This document shows, in pieces, positions 17,778 through 26,904 of a stretch of 37,172 nucleotides of DNA; positions within the stretch are counted from its first letter, which is position 1, and each line of letters begins with the position of its first letter. A model generated the notes under the pieces. The model saw nothing but the letters and a program-made list of their open reading frames with translations, did no database searches and was not told the origin of the DNA. The translations under genes were made by a program, and so were the position numbers. Source of the stretch: Mesorhizobium sp. 61-13. GTDB lineage: Bacteria; Pseudomonadota; Alphaproteobacteria; Rhizobiales; Rhizobiaceae. Where the stretch lies: assembly GCA_001897075.1 (NCBI GenBank), contig MKRZ01000213.1:8053-45224 (forward strand), given 5' to 3'.

Positions 17778-18653
17778 TCAGGCTGCCTTCTTGTCTGCCG
17801 CGCCGGCATTCATCGTGCTCTGCTCGACAGCGTCGATGGAAGGCCGGTCATGCGAAGAAATGGTCTTGCGTCCGAATTCGATGGCCACCTGCGGCAGCGA
17901 TCCGTTCATGTAGGCCAAAAGGGTCTGTTTGACGATGACGTAGAGGCGGTTCTTCTTTTCGCGCACCGTCTTGATCTTGGTGGCGATCGGTCCAACCACG
18001 GCATAGGACAGGAAGATGCCTAGGAAGGTTCCGACAAGTGCTGCGCCGATCAGCCCGCCGAGAATTTCCGGCGACTGGTCCAGCGCGCCCATGGCTTTCA
18101 CGACGCCAAGCACGGCGGCGACGATGCCCAGCGCAGGCAGGCCATCGCCCACCGCCACCATGGCGTGGTAGGCCTTGAGCTTGTCGGCGCGAATGGTGTG
18201 GATTTCCTCATCCATCAGTGCCTCGATCTCATGTGAGCGGGCATTGCCGATGATGATGATGCGGCAGTAGTCGCAGATGAAATTGGTCAGGTCCTTGTTC
18301 TTCAACACGGTCGGAAAGGCCTGGAAGATGGCGGACTCGCTCGGGTTGTCGATGTGAGCTTCGACCTCACTGCGCGACTTCGAGCGCAGTTCACGCATCA
18401 GGCTATGCAGCACGCCGAGGGTCTCGAGGTAGTCGCGCTCCTTCGGAACGGCCTGCTTGAAAGCCTCGCCAATGGCCTTGCCGGTATCCTTGACGGTTTT
18501 CATCGGGTTGGCGACGAGAAAGGTGCCGAGCGCGGCGCCGCCGATAATGACCAGTTCCCAAGGCTGCATGAGGACGTGCAAGTGACCGCCCATGGCCATG
18601 AAGCCGCCGAGAACGCAGCCCAGCGTGACCACCAATCCGATCAGAATGCCCAC
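17778..18653 (-). CDS. motA: flagellar stator protein MotA
   Basis: 291 aa; [45 protein letters not shown] and [25 protein letters not shown]. Confidence 0.96.
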   Translation of the reverse strand: MGILIGLVVTLGCVLGGFMAMGGHLHVLMQPWELVIIGGAALGTFLVANPMKTVKDTGKAIGEAFKQAVPKERDYLETLGVLHSLMRELRSKSRSEVEAHIDNPSESAIFQAFPTVLKNKDLTNFICDYCRIIIIGNARSHEIEALMDEEIHTIRADKLKAYHAMVAVGDGLPALGIVAAVLGVVKAMGALDQSPEILGGLIGAALVGTFLGIFLSYAVVGPIATKIKTVREKKNRLYVIVKQTLLAYMNGSLPQVAIEFGRKTISSHDRPSIDAVEQSTMNAGAADKKAA

Positions 18654-18801
18654 GGTCAGTCCTTCCGCACATCACATCAGACACACCAGATAGCGCGCGT
18701 GGCTTGTGTGAGGCTTGAAGCTTCAGATGTCAGCGGGGTGATTCAGTTTCGCGCAAGGAAACAGCGCTATCTTGTCTGATAGCTTCGGCTGGAGGCCTGT
18801 C

Positions 18802-20613
18802 GTGTTAAGCACTTTTGTCAGCTACCAGCTGATCGCGCGAGATATTCCCAAGGCGATCGACCAGATCGAGCGCCAGCCCGTGGTGGATCGCGAAACCAAG
18901 TACTACCTCGACAATATCACCAAGGTGAAATCGATCGACGAGTTCGTAAAGAACGATCGTCTGTTCAAATACGCCATGAAGGCCTTCGGCCTGAAGGACA
19001 TGGACTACGCCAAGGCCTTCATGGTCAAGGCGCTGAAAGAGGGTGTCACCGACCCTGACAGCTTCGCCAACAAGCTCACCGACAAGCGCTACGCGGACTT
19101 CGTCAACGCCTTCAATTTTGCCAAGCTTGGCGATACCGCCACCATCTACAACAAGGCGCAGCAGGCGACCACCGGCAACTACATCCTGCAGATCCAGATC
19201 GGCCCATCGCAGGATGGTGTCAGCTACTACAAGTCCGAAACATCCTACTATCTGTCCAATATCTCGAACGTGAAATCGGTCGATGATCTGATGGCCGACG
19301 ACCGGCTGCTGACCTATGCGATGGCAGCTTTCGGGCTGGACGCGGAAACCGAACCACCGGCGCGCATTCGCCAGATGCTGGAGGGCGGGGTTACCGATCC
19401 CAACAGCCCCGCGAATACATTTCCAAACAAGAAATATGCGGACTTCGTGTCGGCGTTCGACTTTGTGAAATACGGCGACCAGGCGACCTCGCGCGATCTG
19501 GTCCAGAAAGCTGTTCCCGGCCAATACATGGCAGGTACGGGCCTGACGCTGATAAAGCCAAGCTCCGACTACATCAATGCCGAGGTCAAGTACTACAACG
19601 ACAACATTTCGCAGGTGAAGTCGATCGACGACCTCTTGGCCAACAAGCGGCTCTTGACTGTGGCGCTCGCCGCATACGGCCTCGATGCGGCAAGTGAAAC
19701 GCCGGCGCGCATCAAGGAAATGCTGCAAGGCGGCGTGAGCGATCCAGATAGCCCCGCGAACAAGCTGACAGACAAGAGCTATGCAGCCTTCGTCTCGGCT
19801 TTCAATTTTGCCGAATACGGCACCTCGACCACGTCCCGGGCGGAAGTGAAGCAGCAAACGCCAAACTTCTATTCGGTCAAATCCGGGTTGGGGCTCGTCC
19901 CGCCTACGGTCGAATATGTGAAGAACGAAACCGCCTATTATCTCGCCAACATCGGGTCCGTACGTTCCATCGACGATCTGATGGCGAACTCCCGGCTCTA
20001 CAATTACGCGCTGGCTTCCTATGGGCTCGACGCGTCGACCCAGGACAAGGATACGATCCGCAAGGTCCTAGAAGGCGGCGTCAGCGATCCGCAAAGCCTT
20101 GCCAATACGATGGAAGACAAGCGCTACGCAGCCTTTGCCACGGCCTTCGATTTTGAAGCCTATGGCGAGAACGCGACGACCTACAATTCTGCCCAGCAAC
20201 CGGTCGTCGACAAATACATGCGGCAGACTTTGGAAGAGGATGCAGGCCAGAGCAATGAAGGCGTGCGGCTGGCGCTCTATTTCCAGCGCAAGGCGCCAAC
20301 ATTGACCAACTGGTACGAGGTGCTTGCCGACAAGGCTTTGGCCAGCGTGGTGCGTACCGCCTTTTCTCTTCCGGATTCGTTTGCCTCGGCCGATATCGAC
20401 AAGCAGGTGAAGCTGTTCGAATCCAAGTTCGATATCGCGGACTTTGCCGATCCGGCCAAGTTGACCAAGTTCATCACCCGGTTCACCAGCATGTATGAAA
20501 TCGCCAATCCGACGTCGAGTGCGCAGAGTTCCGTCGGCGTGCTCTTTGCTCAACCAACGACCATCGGCGTGTCCACGGACCTGCTGATGGCCATGCAAAA
20601 GCTGAGGTACTAA
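18802..20613 (+). CDS. DUF1217-like repeat protein of the rhizobial flagellar locus
   Basis: GTG at 18802 preceded by CTGGAGG, in frame with the track ORF that starts at TTG 18772. At least four homologous units (YYLxNIxxVKSIDDLMAxxRLLxYAMAAFGLDA...GGVTDPxSxANxxxDKRYAxFVxAFDFxxYGxxATT). Confidence 0.85.
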   Translation: MLSTFVSYQLIARDIPKAIDQIERQPVVDRETKYYLDNITKVKSIDEFVKNDRLFKYAMKAFGLKDMDYAKAFMVKALKEGVTDPDSFANKLTDKRYADFVNAFNFAKLGDTATIYNKAQQATTGNYILQIQIGPSQDGVSYYKSETSYYLSNISNVKSVDDLMADDRLLTYAMAAFGLDAETEPPARIRQMLEGGVTDPNSPANTFPNKKYADFVSAFDFVKYGDQATSRDLVQKAVPGQYMAGTGLTLIKPSSDYINAEVKYYNDNISQVKSIDDLLANKRLLTVALAAYGLDAASETPARIKEMLQGGVSDPDSPANKLTDKSYAAFVSAFNFAEYGTSTTSRAEVKQQTPNFYSVKSGLGLVPPTVEYVKNETAYYLANIGSVRSIDDLMANSRLYNYALASYGLDASTQDKDTIRKVLEGGVSDPQSLANTMEDKRYAAFATAFDFEAYGENATTYNSAQQPVVDKYMRQTLEEDAGQSNEGVRLALYFQRKAPTLTNWYEVLADKALASVVRTAFSLPDSFASADIDKQVKLFESKFDIADFADPAKLTKFITRFTSMYEIANPTSSAQSSVGVLFAQPTTIGVSTDLLMAMQKLRY

Positions 20614-20618
20614 AGGTC

Positions 20619-21341
20619 GTGCAGGACAGCCTCTACGTCGCCCTTTCGTCACAGATTGCGCTCGAACGGCGCTTGAGCACCATTGCCGACAACGTCGCCA
20701 ATGCCTCGACCATGGGGTTCCGCGCTACAGGCGTGAAGTTCGAGGATGTGGTTTCAGGAGCGGGCGCCAAATCGGTTTCGTTCACTTCGCCTGGCGATAC
20801 ATTCCTTTCAGGCGCACATGGCGGGATACAGCAGACCGGCAATCCGTTCGATTTCGCCATTCAGGGCGATGCCTGGTTCGGGATCGACACGCCTGCCGGA
20901 ACGGTGATGACCCGTGACGGCCGCTTTTCGATGAACGACCTTGGCGAACTGGTCTCCGTTGAAGGCTATCCGGTTCTGGACGCAGGCGGTGCGCCCATAC
21001 AGCTCGACCCTCGCGGCGGACCGCCAAAGGCGGGTGCCGACGGTTCGCTGCGGCAAGGCGAACAGCTTGCCGGTGCCATTGGCTTATTCAGCTTCGACCC
21101 CGGGCCGAATTTCGTTCGCTATGGCAATTCCGGTGTGGTGCCGCCGGTACAGCCGCAGCCGGTGACCGATCGCCGCGATGTCGGGATGGCACAAGGCTAT
21201 CTGGAGCAGTCCAACGTCAACCCGGTGTTGGAAATGACACGGTTGATCCAGGTTCAGCGCGCCTTCGAGAATATTTCGGCGATGATGCGCCAGAACAGCT
21301 CGTCGATGGATGAAGCGATCAAGACCCTCGGCTCGAAATAG
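20619..21341 (+). CDS. flgF: flagellar proximal rod protein FlgF
   Basis: GTG start; LYVALSSQIALERRLSTIADNVANASTMGFRATGVKFEDVV and C-terminal LIQVQRAFENISAMMRQ. Confidence 0.94.
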   Translation: MQDSLYVALSSQIALERRLSTIADNVANASTMGFRATGVKFEDVVSGAGAKSVSFTSPGDTFLSGAHGGIQQTGNPFDFAIQGDAWFGIDTPAGTVMTRDGRFSMNDLGELVSVEGYPVLDAGGAPIQLDPRGGPPKAGADGSLRQGEQLAGAIGLFSFDPGPNFVRYGNSGVVPPVQPQPVTDRRDVGMAQGYLEQSNVNPVLEMTRLIQVQRAFENISAMMRQNSSSMDEAIKTLGSK

Positions 21342-21354
21342 CGAGCCAATCTGA

Positions 21355-22758
21355 ATGTCTCATGAGCAACACATGATCAGGGTTTCGGAGCAGGTGCCGG
21401 GACCGGCGCATGAGACCTCCCTGGTCGTGCTCGAACGCATTTGGCAACGCTTCAGCGATGAGCAGTCGATGCTCAAGCGCGGCGGCAGGATCGCCGAGGT
21501 GTCCGCGACCCATTACAAGGTGCGGGGACTTTCCAGCACCGCCAGGTTGGGCGACCTCGTTGAACATCGCGGCAGGTCCGGCAACAGCCGTGGCGAGATC
21601 GTGCATATTGCGCATGACGAAGTGGTGGTTGCCCCGTTTGACCGTAGCGCGGATGCCGGCATCGGTGACGCCGTGTTTCGGCGTGGTCCTTTGACGGTCG
21701 TGCCGCATCCATCGTGGCGGGGCAGGGCGATCGATGCCTTGGCGCGGCCGATCGACGGCGGGCCTTTCCTTCTCCGGGGCAGCGGCGATACCGGGCGAAC
21801 CGACAAGACACCGAGTGCAATGGCACGTCAGCGTGTCGGCACAAGCTTCCACACCGGTGTCAAAGTGATCGACATCTTCACGCCGCTCTGCTTCGGGCAA
21901 CGTCTTGGCGTCTTTGCCGGATCGGGCGTTGGCAAGTCGACGCTGCTGGCGATGCTGGCCGGCGCAGATGCCTTCGATACTGTCGTGGTTGCCCTTGTCG
22001 GCGAGCGTGGTCGCGAGGTTCGCGAGTTTCTGGAAGACACCATCGGTGCGAGCATGGCCAAGACTGTCGCTGTTGTCGCTACCAGCGACGAAAGCGCGAT
22101 GATGCGCCGCCGTGCTCCCGATACCGCCATGCGCGTCGCCGAGCATTTCCGTGACCAGGGCGACCGGGTCCTGCTCATTCTCGATTCCATCACCCGATTT
22201 GCCCACGCCCTGCGCGAAGTGGCAACGGGGACCGGCGAACCTCCGGTTGCGCGCGGATATCCGGCTTCGGTGTTTACCGATCTGCCAAAGCTGCTTGAGC
22301 GGGCGGGGCCGGGGCTGGAAGGCGCTGGCTCGATTACGGCCGTCATTTCCGTGCTTGTCGATGGCGACGACCACAACGACCCTGTCGCGGATTCGGTCCG
22401 TGGCATTCTTGACGGCCATGTCGTGCTCGACCGCACCATAGCCGAACAGGGGCGTTACCCTCCCGTCAATCCGCTCGCCTCGATCTCGCGCCTGGCCGGC
22501 AAGGCATGGAGCGCGGAACAGCGCGCGCTCGTGACGCAATTGAAAGTGATGATTTCGCGCTTTGAGGATACACGCGATATCCGATTGCTTGGCGCATACC
22601 AGGGCGGAGCAGATGCAGAACTCGACATGGCCGTGCGGCAGGTGCCTCTCATCTATCAGGCGTTGACGCAGTCACCGTCGGACAGAGCCTCGCCCGATGC
22701 TTTCTCCGATCTCGCACGTCACCTGAAGGTCAGTCAGAATGTCGAACCCGCCAACTGA
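21355..22758 (+). CDS. fliI: flagellum-specific ATPase FliI
   Basis: 467 aa; Walker A GSGVGKST, Walker B VLLILDSITRFAHALREVA, PPVARGYPASVFTDLPKLLERAG. Confidence 0.97.
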   Translation: MSHEQHMIRVSEQVPGPAHETSLVVLERIWQRFSDEQSMLKRGGRIAEVSATHYKVRGLSSTARLGDLVEHRGRSGNSRGEIVHIAHDEVVVAPFDRSADAGIGDAVFRRGPLTVVPHPSWRGRAIDALARPIDGGPFLLRGSGDTGRTDKTPSAMARQRVGTSFHTGVKVIDIFTPLCFGQRLGVFAGSGVGKSTLLAMLAGADAFDTVVVALVGERGREVREFLEDTIGASMAKTVAVVATSDESAMMRRRAPDTAMRVAEHFRDQGDRVLLILDSITRFAHALREVATGTGEPPVARGYPASVFTDLPKLLERAGPGLEGAGSITAVISVLVDGDDHNDPVADSVRGILDGHVVLDRTIAEQGRYPPVNPLASISRLAGKAWSAEQRALVTQLKVMISRFEDTRDIRLLGAYQGGADAELDMAVRQVPLIYQALTQSPSDRASPDAFSDLARHLKVSQNVEPAN

Positions 22759-23437
22759 GCGGCAGCAAACCGAGACCCTGCTGAACAACCTTCTGGCCAA
22801 GGCGCGGGCAGAGGAGGAAGCGGAGGCTGCTCGAAATTCCTTGCTGTCGGGATTGTTCAACAAGCCGAAAGCGAACGCGTCCAAGGGCAAGCTCGCTGTG
22901 TCAGCAAATGTCGAATGGCCCGTGCCGCCGCAAGCACCGTTTCCCAGGATAGAAAAGGCGGATCGGCGCGGCGATTTTGTCGTGGCAGCGCTTGGCGTAA
23001 CGCTAAGCCTCATCTGCGCGCTGTTTCCCTGGTACATCTTCTTCAACCAGGAACAGTTCGGCGTGCAAGGGATCAAGTTTGGCGGCAAAGGAGAGAATGC
23101 CGGGCGCCTCGTTACGGAATCCATTTCCGGATCTGATCCGACCCTGATTGGCGTTCGGGAAATATCCAAAAACCTGGACCTTTTCACAACCGGCAATGTT
23201 CCCGACGAAATGCAGAAGGAACCCGCGGATGGCCAGCCGTTTCCAGGCGATGCCATAGCTTTCAAGCTGGTTCACATCGCCAATGGCAGGGCGATGATCG
23301 AGGACAATACCGGGCTGTGGCTGGTTCAGAACGGGTCCAAATTGCCTGATTCAAGCCGCGTAACTTCGATTGAACAGCGCAGCGGCAAGTGGGTGCTGGT
23401 TACCAGCACCAACAAGGTGTTCGAGATCTCGAACTGA
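22739..23437 (+). CDS. uncharacterised bitopic membrane protein coupled to fliI
   Basis: 232 aa overlapping fliI by 20 nt; charged N-terminus, one TM segment (FVVAALGVTLSLICALFPWYIFF), C-terminal beta-rich domain. Confidence 0.82.
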   Translation: MSNPPTERQQTETLLNNLLAKARAEEEAEAARNSLLSGLFNKPKANASKGKLAVSANVEWPVPPQAPFPRIEKADRRGDFVVAALGVTLSLICALFPWYIFFNQEQFGVQGIKFGGKGENAGRLVTESISGSDPTLIGVREISKNLDLFTTGNVPDEMQKEPADGQPFPGDAIAFKLVHIANGRAMIEDNTGLWLVQNGSKLPDSSRVTSIEQRSGKWVLVTSTNKVFEISN

Positions 23438-23555
23438 GGCCGTCCGCTGCGACTGCTGCCGGTATGACGTTGAAACTACGCATTGCTGGCGTGTTCGGGT
23501 GAATGGGCTTTTTTGATGGGCCAAAGCCTCGTTGCGTTTGCCTTGTATCTCTGGA

Positions 23556-24947
23556 TCAAGAGGCGGGTCTTTGCAGATACTCTCCGCTGCCCTTCCTGCC
23601 AATGAGTTCACCGTCTCGCACCACGACTTGCCCTCGCACCATCGTCGTCACTGGCCAGCCGGTGACCGTCAACCCCTCGTAGGGGGTGTAGTCGCAGTCG
23701 TCGTGAAGCAGGTCGTGAGTGATCGTCACGTTTTTGCCTGGGTCCCATATCGCAATGTCGGCGTCGGCACCGACTGCTATCGTGCCCTTGCGTGGGTATA
23801 GTCCGTAAGTCTTGGCGTGGTTGGTGGCGGTAAGGGCGACGAAGCGATTGATATCAATCCGGCCCTTGCCGACTCCTTCTGAAAACAGGATCGGCAACCG
23901 GGCCGCGACTCCCGGGATCCCGTTCGGCACCCAGCGAAAGCTCGACCGGCCTTTCTGTGTCAGCTTTCCACGCGGGTCGTTGTAGCGGAATGGACAGTGA
24001 TCGGATGAGAACAGTTGAAAAACCCCTTGCTGGAGCCCCTCCCAGCAAGCAAGTTGGCTTTCCTTGTCTCGCGGAGGCGGAGAGCAAACGTACTTCCCAC
24101 CCTCCATCCCTGGATGATCGAGATCACTGGCCGTAAGCACCAGATATTGCGGACAAGTCTCTCCGTGGACAGTCAAGCCGCGGCTTTGGGCGCGACGGAT
24201 TTCCTCCATCGCCTGGCGGTTGGAGACGTGAACGACGGTGATCGAAATATCGGCCACTTCAGCCAGCGAAATCGCACGGTGGGTTGCTTCGCGTTCCACG
24301 GCAATCGGACGTGAGTTCGAGTGGAAACGAGGGGCGGTGTTTCCCCCTGCCTCCAGTCGCTCGGTAAGAAAGCGGATGGCGTCGTAATTCTCGGCATGGA
24401 CCATAACGTTGGCGTGGTGTTCGCGTGCCACGGCCATTACCCGCAGAATATCATAGTCCTTCAGGACAAGATCTTCATAGGTCATGAAGACCTTGAACGA
24501 CGTGTAGCCATCGCGGATCAGGGCAGGAAGTTCCTGCCCGAGCACGTGATCCGTGGGGTCGGTGATGATAACGTGAAAGCTGACATCGACGTAGCAATTC
24601 CCGTCAGCTTTGGCGTGATAGTCCTTCACTGCTTCGCGCAGGCTTTGACCGCGCTGCTGCAGGCAGAAGGGAAGCAGCGTGGTCGTGCCACCGAAGGCGG
24701 CCGACCTTGTGCCGCTTTCAAAACCATCGGCCATGACGACGTCTGGCGTGTCTGGCTGATCAAGGTGAACATGGCTGTCGATGCCGCCCGGCAGGACGAG
24801 TTTTCCTTGTGCGTCGATGATGTTGTCGGCAATTCCGAGCCCATCTCCGAGCGCCGAGATGCGGCCGTCCGCTATGGCGATGTCGCACAGGAACGTGTCG
24901 ACAGCAGTAGCGACCTTACCGCCGCGAATGATCGTGTCGAATTTCAC
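23556..24947 (-). CDS. dihydropyrimidinase/D-hydantoinase-family cyclic amidohydrolase
   Basis: 463 aa; GGIDSHVHLDQP, SFKVFMTYEDL (carbamylated-Lys region), VHAENYDAI, VHVSNRQAMEEI, FSSDHCPF. Confidence 0.92.
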   Translation of the reverse strand: MKFDTIIRGGKVATAVDTFLCDIAIADGRISALGDGLGIADNIIDAQGKLVLPGGIDSHVHLDQPDTPDVVMADGFESGTRSAAFGGTTTLLPFCLQQRGQSLREAVKDYHAKADGNCYVDVSFHVIITDPTDHVLGQELPALIRDGYTSFKVFMTYEDLVLKDYDILRVMAVAREHHANVMVHAENYDAIRFLTERLEAGGNTAPRFHSNSRPIAVEREATHRAISLAEVADISITVVHVSNRQAMEEIRRAQSRGLTVHGETCPQYLVLTASDLDHPGMEGGKYVCSPPPRDKESQLACWEGLQQGVFQLFSSDHCPFRYNDPRGKLTQKGRSSFRWVPNGIPGVAARLPILFSEGVGKGRIDINRFVALTATNHAKTYGLYPRKGTIAVGADADIAIWDPGKNVTITHDLLHDDCDYTPYEGLTVTGWPVTTMVRGQVVVRDGELIGRKGSGEYLQRPAS

Positions 24948-24968
24948 GATTGTCTTCCGATCAACAAA

Positions 24969-25733
24969 TCATGCTGGTGGGTTTGTGTCCGTACGGTGCT
25001 CGAACCGTGCCGCAAGGGCACCATGCAACCCTCGTGTTTCCTTGGCTGCGGGACGCCGAAAGCTGCCAGCTTTCGCCTTGCCAGGAGACAGGGCGATGAG
25101 GGCCTCGGCCTGTTTCACTGCGGCAGTAATCGGATCGATGAGGGGCACGGGAATTCGTGCGCGCACGCGTTGGGCCAGCCCAGCGAGCGGCGCACCGGCA
25201 AGTATGACTACGTCGGCATCGTCTGTCTCAACGGCCCGATTGGCCAACGCAACCAGAAGGTCCTCCATCTCGTCCTGGACGTTGGAAATCGAGGCGAAGG
25301 ATTGATCGAGCGCATGAATGCCGGTGCAGCGGTACCCCATGCCATGCAGGTCGACACAGTCGCGATACCAGCCGCGCAATGCCGATGCGAACGTCACGAT
25401 TGCAAAGCGGTGTCCAAGCATACAGGCTGTAAGCATCGCTGCCTCTGACATGCCGATGACCGGAATATCGAAGAGTTCTCGCGCTCCAAGTAAGCCCGGA
25501 TCGCCAAACGCGGCGATGATTGCTGCATCCGCGCCGGCATGGTGATCAGCCAGCATCTCCATGGCGGTTGCGCCGCCAATTTGCGCTTCAGAGCGCGTTG
25601 AGATGTAGGGAACACCGCGGGTGGCCGTCAGCGGCTTGAGTATGGTTCCTGGTGCTGCGACGGCACGGCCTGCGCCAACCAGGAGGTCTGTGACACCCTG
25701 CGTTGTATTAGGATTCAGAACAAGGATTCGCAC
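24969..25733 (-). CDS. Asp/Glu/hydantoin racemase family protein
   Basis: 254 aa; MRILVLNPNTT start, IIAAFGDPGLLGARE, GMSEAAM and ADVVILAGAPLAGLA. Confidence 0.88.
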   Translation of the reverse strand: MRILVLNPNTTQGVTDLLVGAGRAVAAPGTILKPLTATRGVPYISTRSEAQIGGATAMEMLADHHAGADAAIIAAFGDPGLLGARELFDIPVIGMSEAAMLTACMLGHRFAIVTFASALRGWYRDCVDLHGMGYRCTGIHALDQSFASISNVQDEMEDLLVALANRAVETDDADVVILAGAPLAGLAQRVRARIPVPLIDPITAAVKQAEALIALSPGKAKAGSFRRPAAKETRGLHGALAARFEHRTDTNPPA

Positions 25734-25770
25734 GGATTTCCCCCACTTGGGTCGGCTGACAGGTGGTCGC

Positions 25771-26055
25771 TCACGATTGCCGCGGCCATTTCTTCGTGAA
25801 CGGCCAGATTTCCACCCGCTCGTAGACGTCGTTCTTTGTCAGCACCGATTGCTCGACCCACTTCTCCGCTGCTGTCCTGTCGGGAAAATCCATGATCAGC
25901 AGGGAACCCGCCATCGACCCGTCGTCCTTCAGTAGCGGGCCGGCGACCAGCATCTTGTCCTCCGAGGCGGCAAGATATTCGATATTCTTGGGGCGAACCG
26001 CCAGCCGTGTTTCAAGCTTACCTGGCCGATCAATTCCATAGATGACAAACAGCAT
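25771..26055 (-). CDS. YciI-like protein
   Basis: 94 aa; MLFVIYGIDRPGKLETRLAVRPKNIEYLA...LLIMDFPDRTAAEKWVEQ. Confidence 0.83.
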   Translation of the reverse strand: MLFVIYGIDRPGKLETRLAVRPKNIEYLAASEDKMLVAGPLLKDDGSMAGSLLIMDFPDRTAAEKWVEQSVLTKNDVYERVEIWPFTKKWPRQS

Positions 26056-26089
26056 TCTTTCCTCCTCTGGATGGCGCCTGACCCCTGCG

Positions 26090-26773
26090 TTACTGGCTGA
26101 GCGCGAGTTTATGTGTTTCCTTGAACAGACGTGCGGTATGCATGACGTGGTTCATGGCTGCGGCGCCTGCCCGAGCCGAGTCGCGGGCCATCAACGCGTC
26201 CAGAATTTCTCGATGTTCGAGGATCGATTCGTGCCAGCGGTTGGGCACGGTCAGTCCGGCAAATCGAGCTTGCCGGATTTTGGTCATCAGGCGCGCATGC
26301 ATGGAAACCAGAATACTGTTGCCGCTGAACTCGACGACCAATGCGTGGGCCCGGTCGTTTGCGGTGAAGTAGTCGACCTCGTTATTGGTCCGGTAGTGTT
26401 CTTCCATCTCTTCCTGGATATTGCGCAGCGTCTCGAGGTCGTCGCTGCTGGCTTTTTCAGCCGCGAGTTCCGCTGCGGTGCGCTCAAGCCCGGCAACGGC
26501 GTCGAAACACTCGCTTACGAGATGAGGCGAGGTCCCGGCGACACGTGCTCCGCGGTTGGGCAGGAGGTCGACGAGCCCCTCTGAATTCAGCACCTTGAGT
26601 GCCTCTCGAAGCGGCGTTCGTGAAATCTCGAATTGCTCGCACAGCATTTTTTCGTCGATGTGCTGTCCCGGCAGCAGCCGCCCCTCCAAAATCATCTTCC
26701 TCAACATGCCAACGATCTGTTCGTGCAGCGACGAACGGTTGAGCTTCAATTCGCTCTCAAAAAGCATCGGCAT
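26090..26773 (-). CDS. GntR-family (FCD subgroup) transcriptional regulator
   Basis: 227 aa; N-terminal wHTH (GQHIDEKMLCEQFEISRTPLREALKVLNSEGLVDLLPNRGARV) and alpha-helical FCD C-terminus. Confidence 0.93.
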   Translation of the reverse strand: MPMLFESELKLNRSSLHEQIVGMLRKMILEGRLLPGQHIDEKMLCEQFEISRTPLREALKVLNSEGLVDLLPNRGARVAGTSPHLVSECFDAVAGLERTAAELAAEKASSDDLETLRNIQEEMEEHYRTNNEVDYFTANDRAHALVVEFSGNSILVSMHARLMTKIRQARFAGLTVPNRWHESILEHREILDALMARDSARAGAAAMNHVMHTARLFKETHKLALSQ

Positions 26774-26800
26774 TTCCTTCCTGCGATTTGCCTGTCAGCT

Positions 26801-26848
26801 ATTGCATAAATTATATTTGCATTGATTGCAAATGAATGCATAATGCAA
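26801..26848. promoter_or_regulatory. probable GntR operator and divergent promoter region
   Basis: TTTGCA-TTGAT-TGCAAA (26816-26832), TGCAT-A-ATGCA (26837-26847) and a further ATTGCATAA (26801-26809), between gntR and the ABC/catabolic operon. Confidence 0.65.
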
Positions 26849-26904
26849 AAGTCATTTTTACCGAAGCCCACATTGAAGGGCTGTCGCTAGGGAGGAGACC
26901 CAGC

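Noticed and set aside
18772-18801. TTG start at 18772 for the DUF1217-like protein
   Set aside because: GTG at 18802 has a better ribosome-binding site and gives the expected N-terminus (VLSTFVSYQLIARDIPKAIDQI).
18805-19857. 350-aa minus-strand ORF inside the repeat protein gene
   Set aside because: Its repetitive look is the mirror of the DUF1217-like repeats on plus; not an independent gene.
21319-22539. 406-aa minus-strand ORF opposite fliI
   Set aside because: Shadow of an unmistakable FliI coding frame.
22739-23437. Assignment of the fliI-adjacent gene as FliJ
   Set aside because: FliJ is a short soluble coiled coil; this protein has a TM segment and a beta-rich C-terminal domain.
23438-23555. 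Bidirectional terminator between the flagellar operon and hydantoinase (GGCTTT...AAAGCC)
   Set aside because: Only a 6-bp stem with an 11-nt loop and no clear U-tract; too weak to call.
26836-26904. Track-proposed N-terminal extension of the substrate-binding protein (MHNAKVIFTEAHIEGLSLGRRPS)
   Set aside because: Lies inside the palindromic operator region; the in-frame ATG at 26905 has a good SD and starts a signal peptide.
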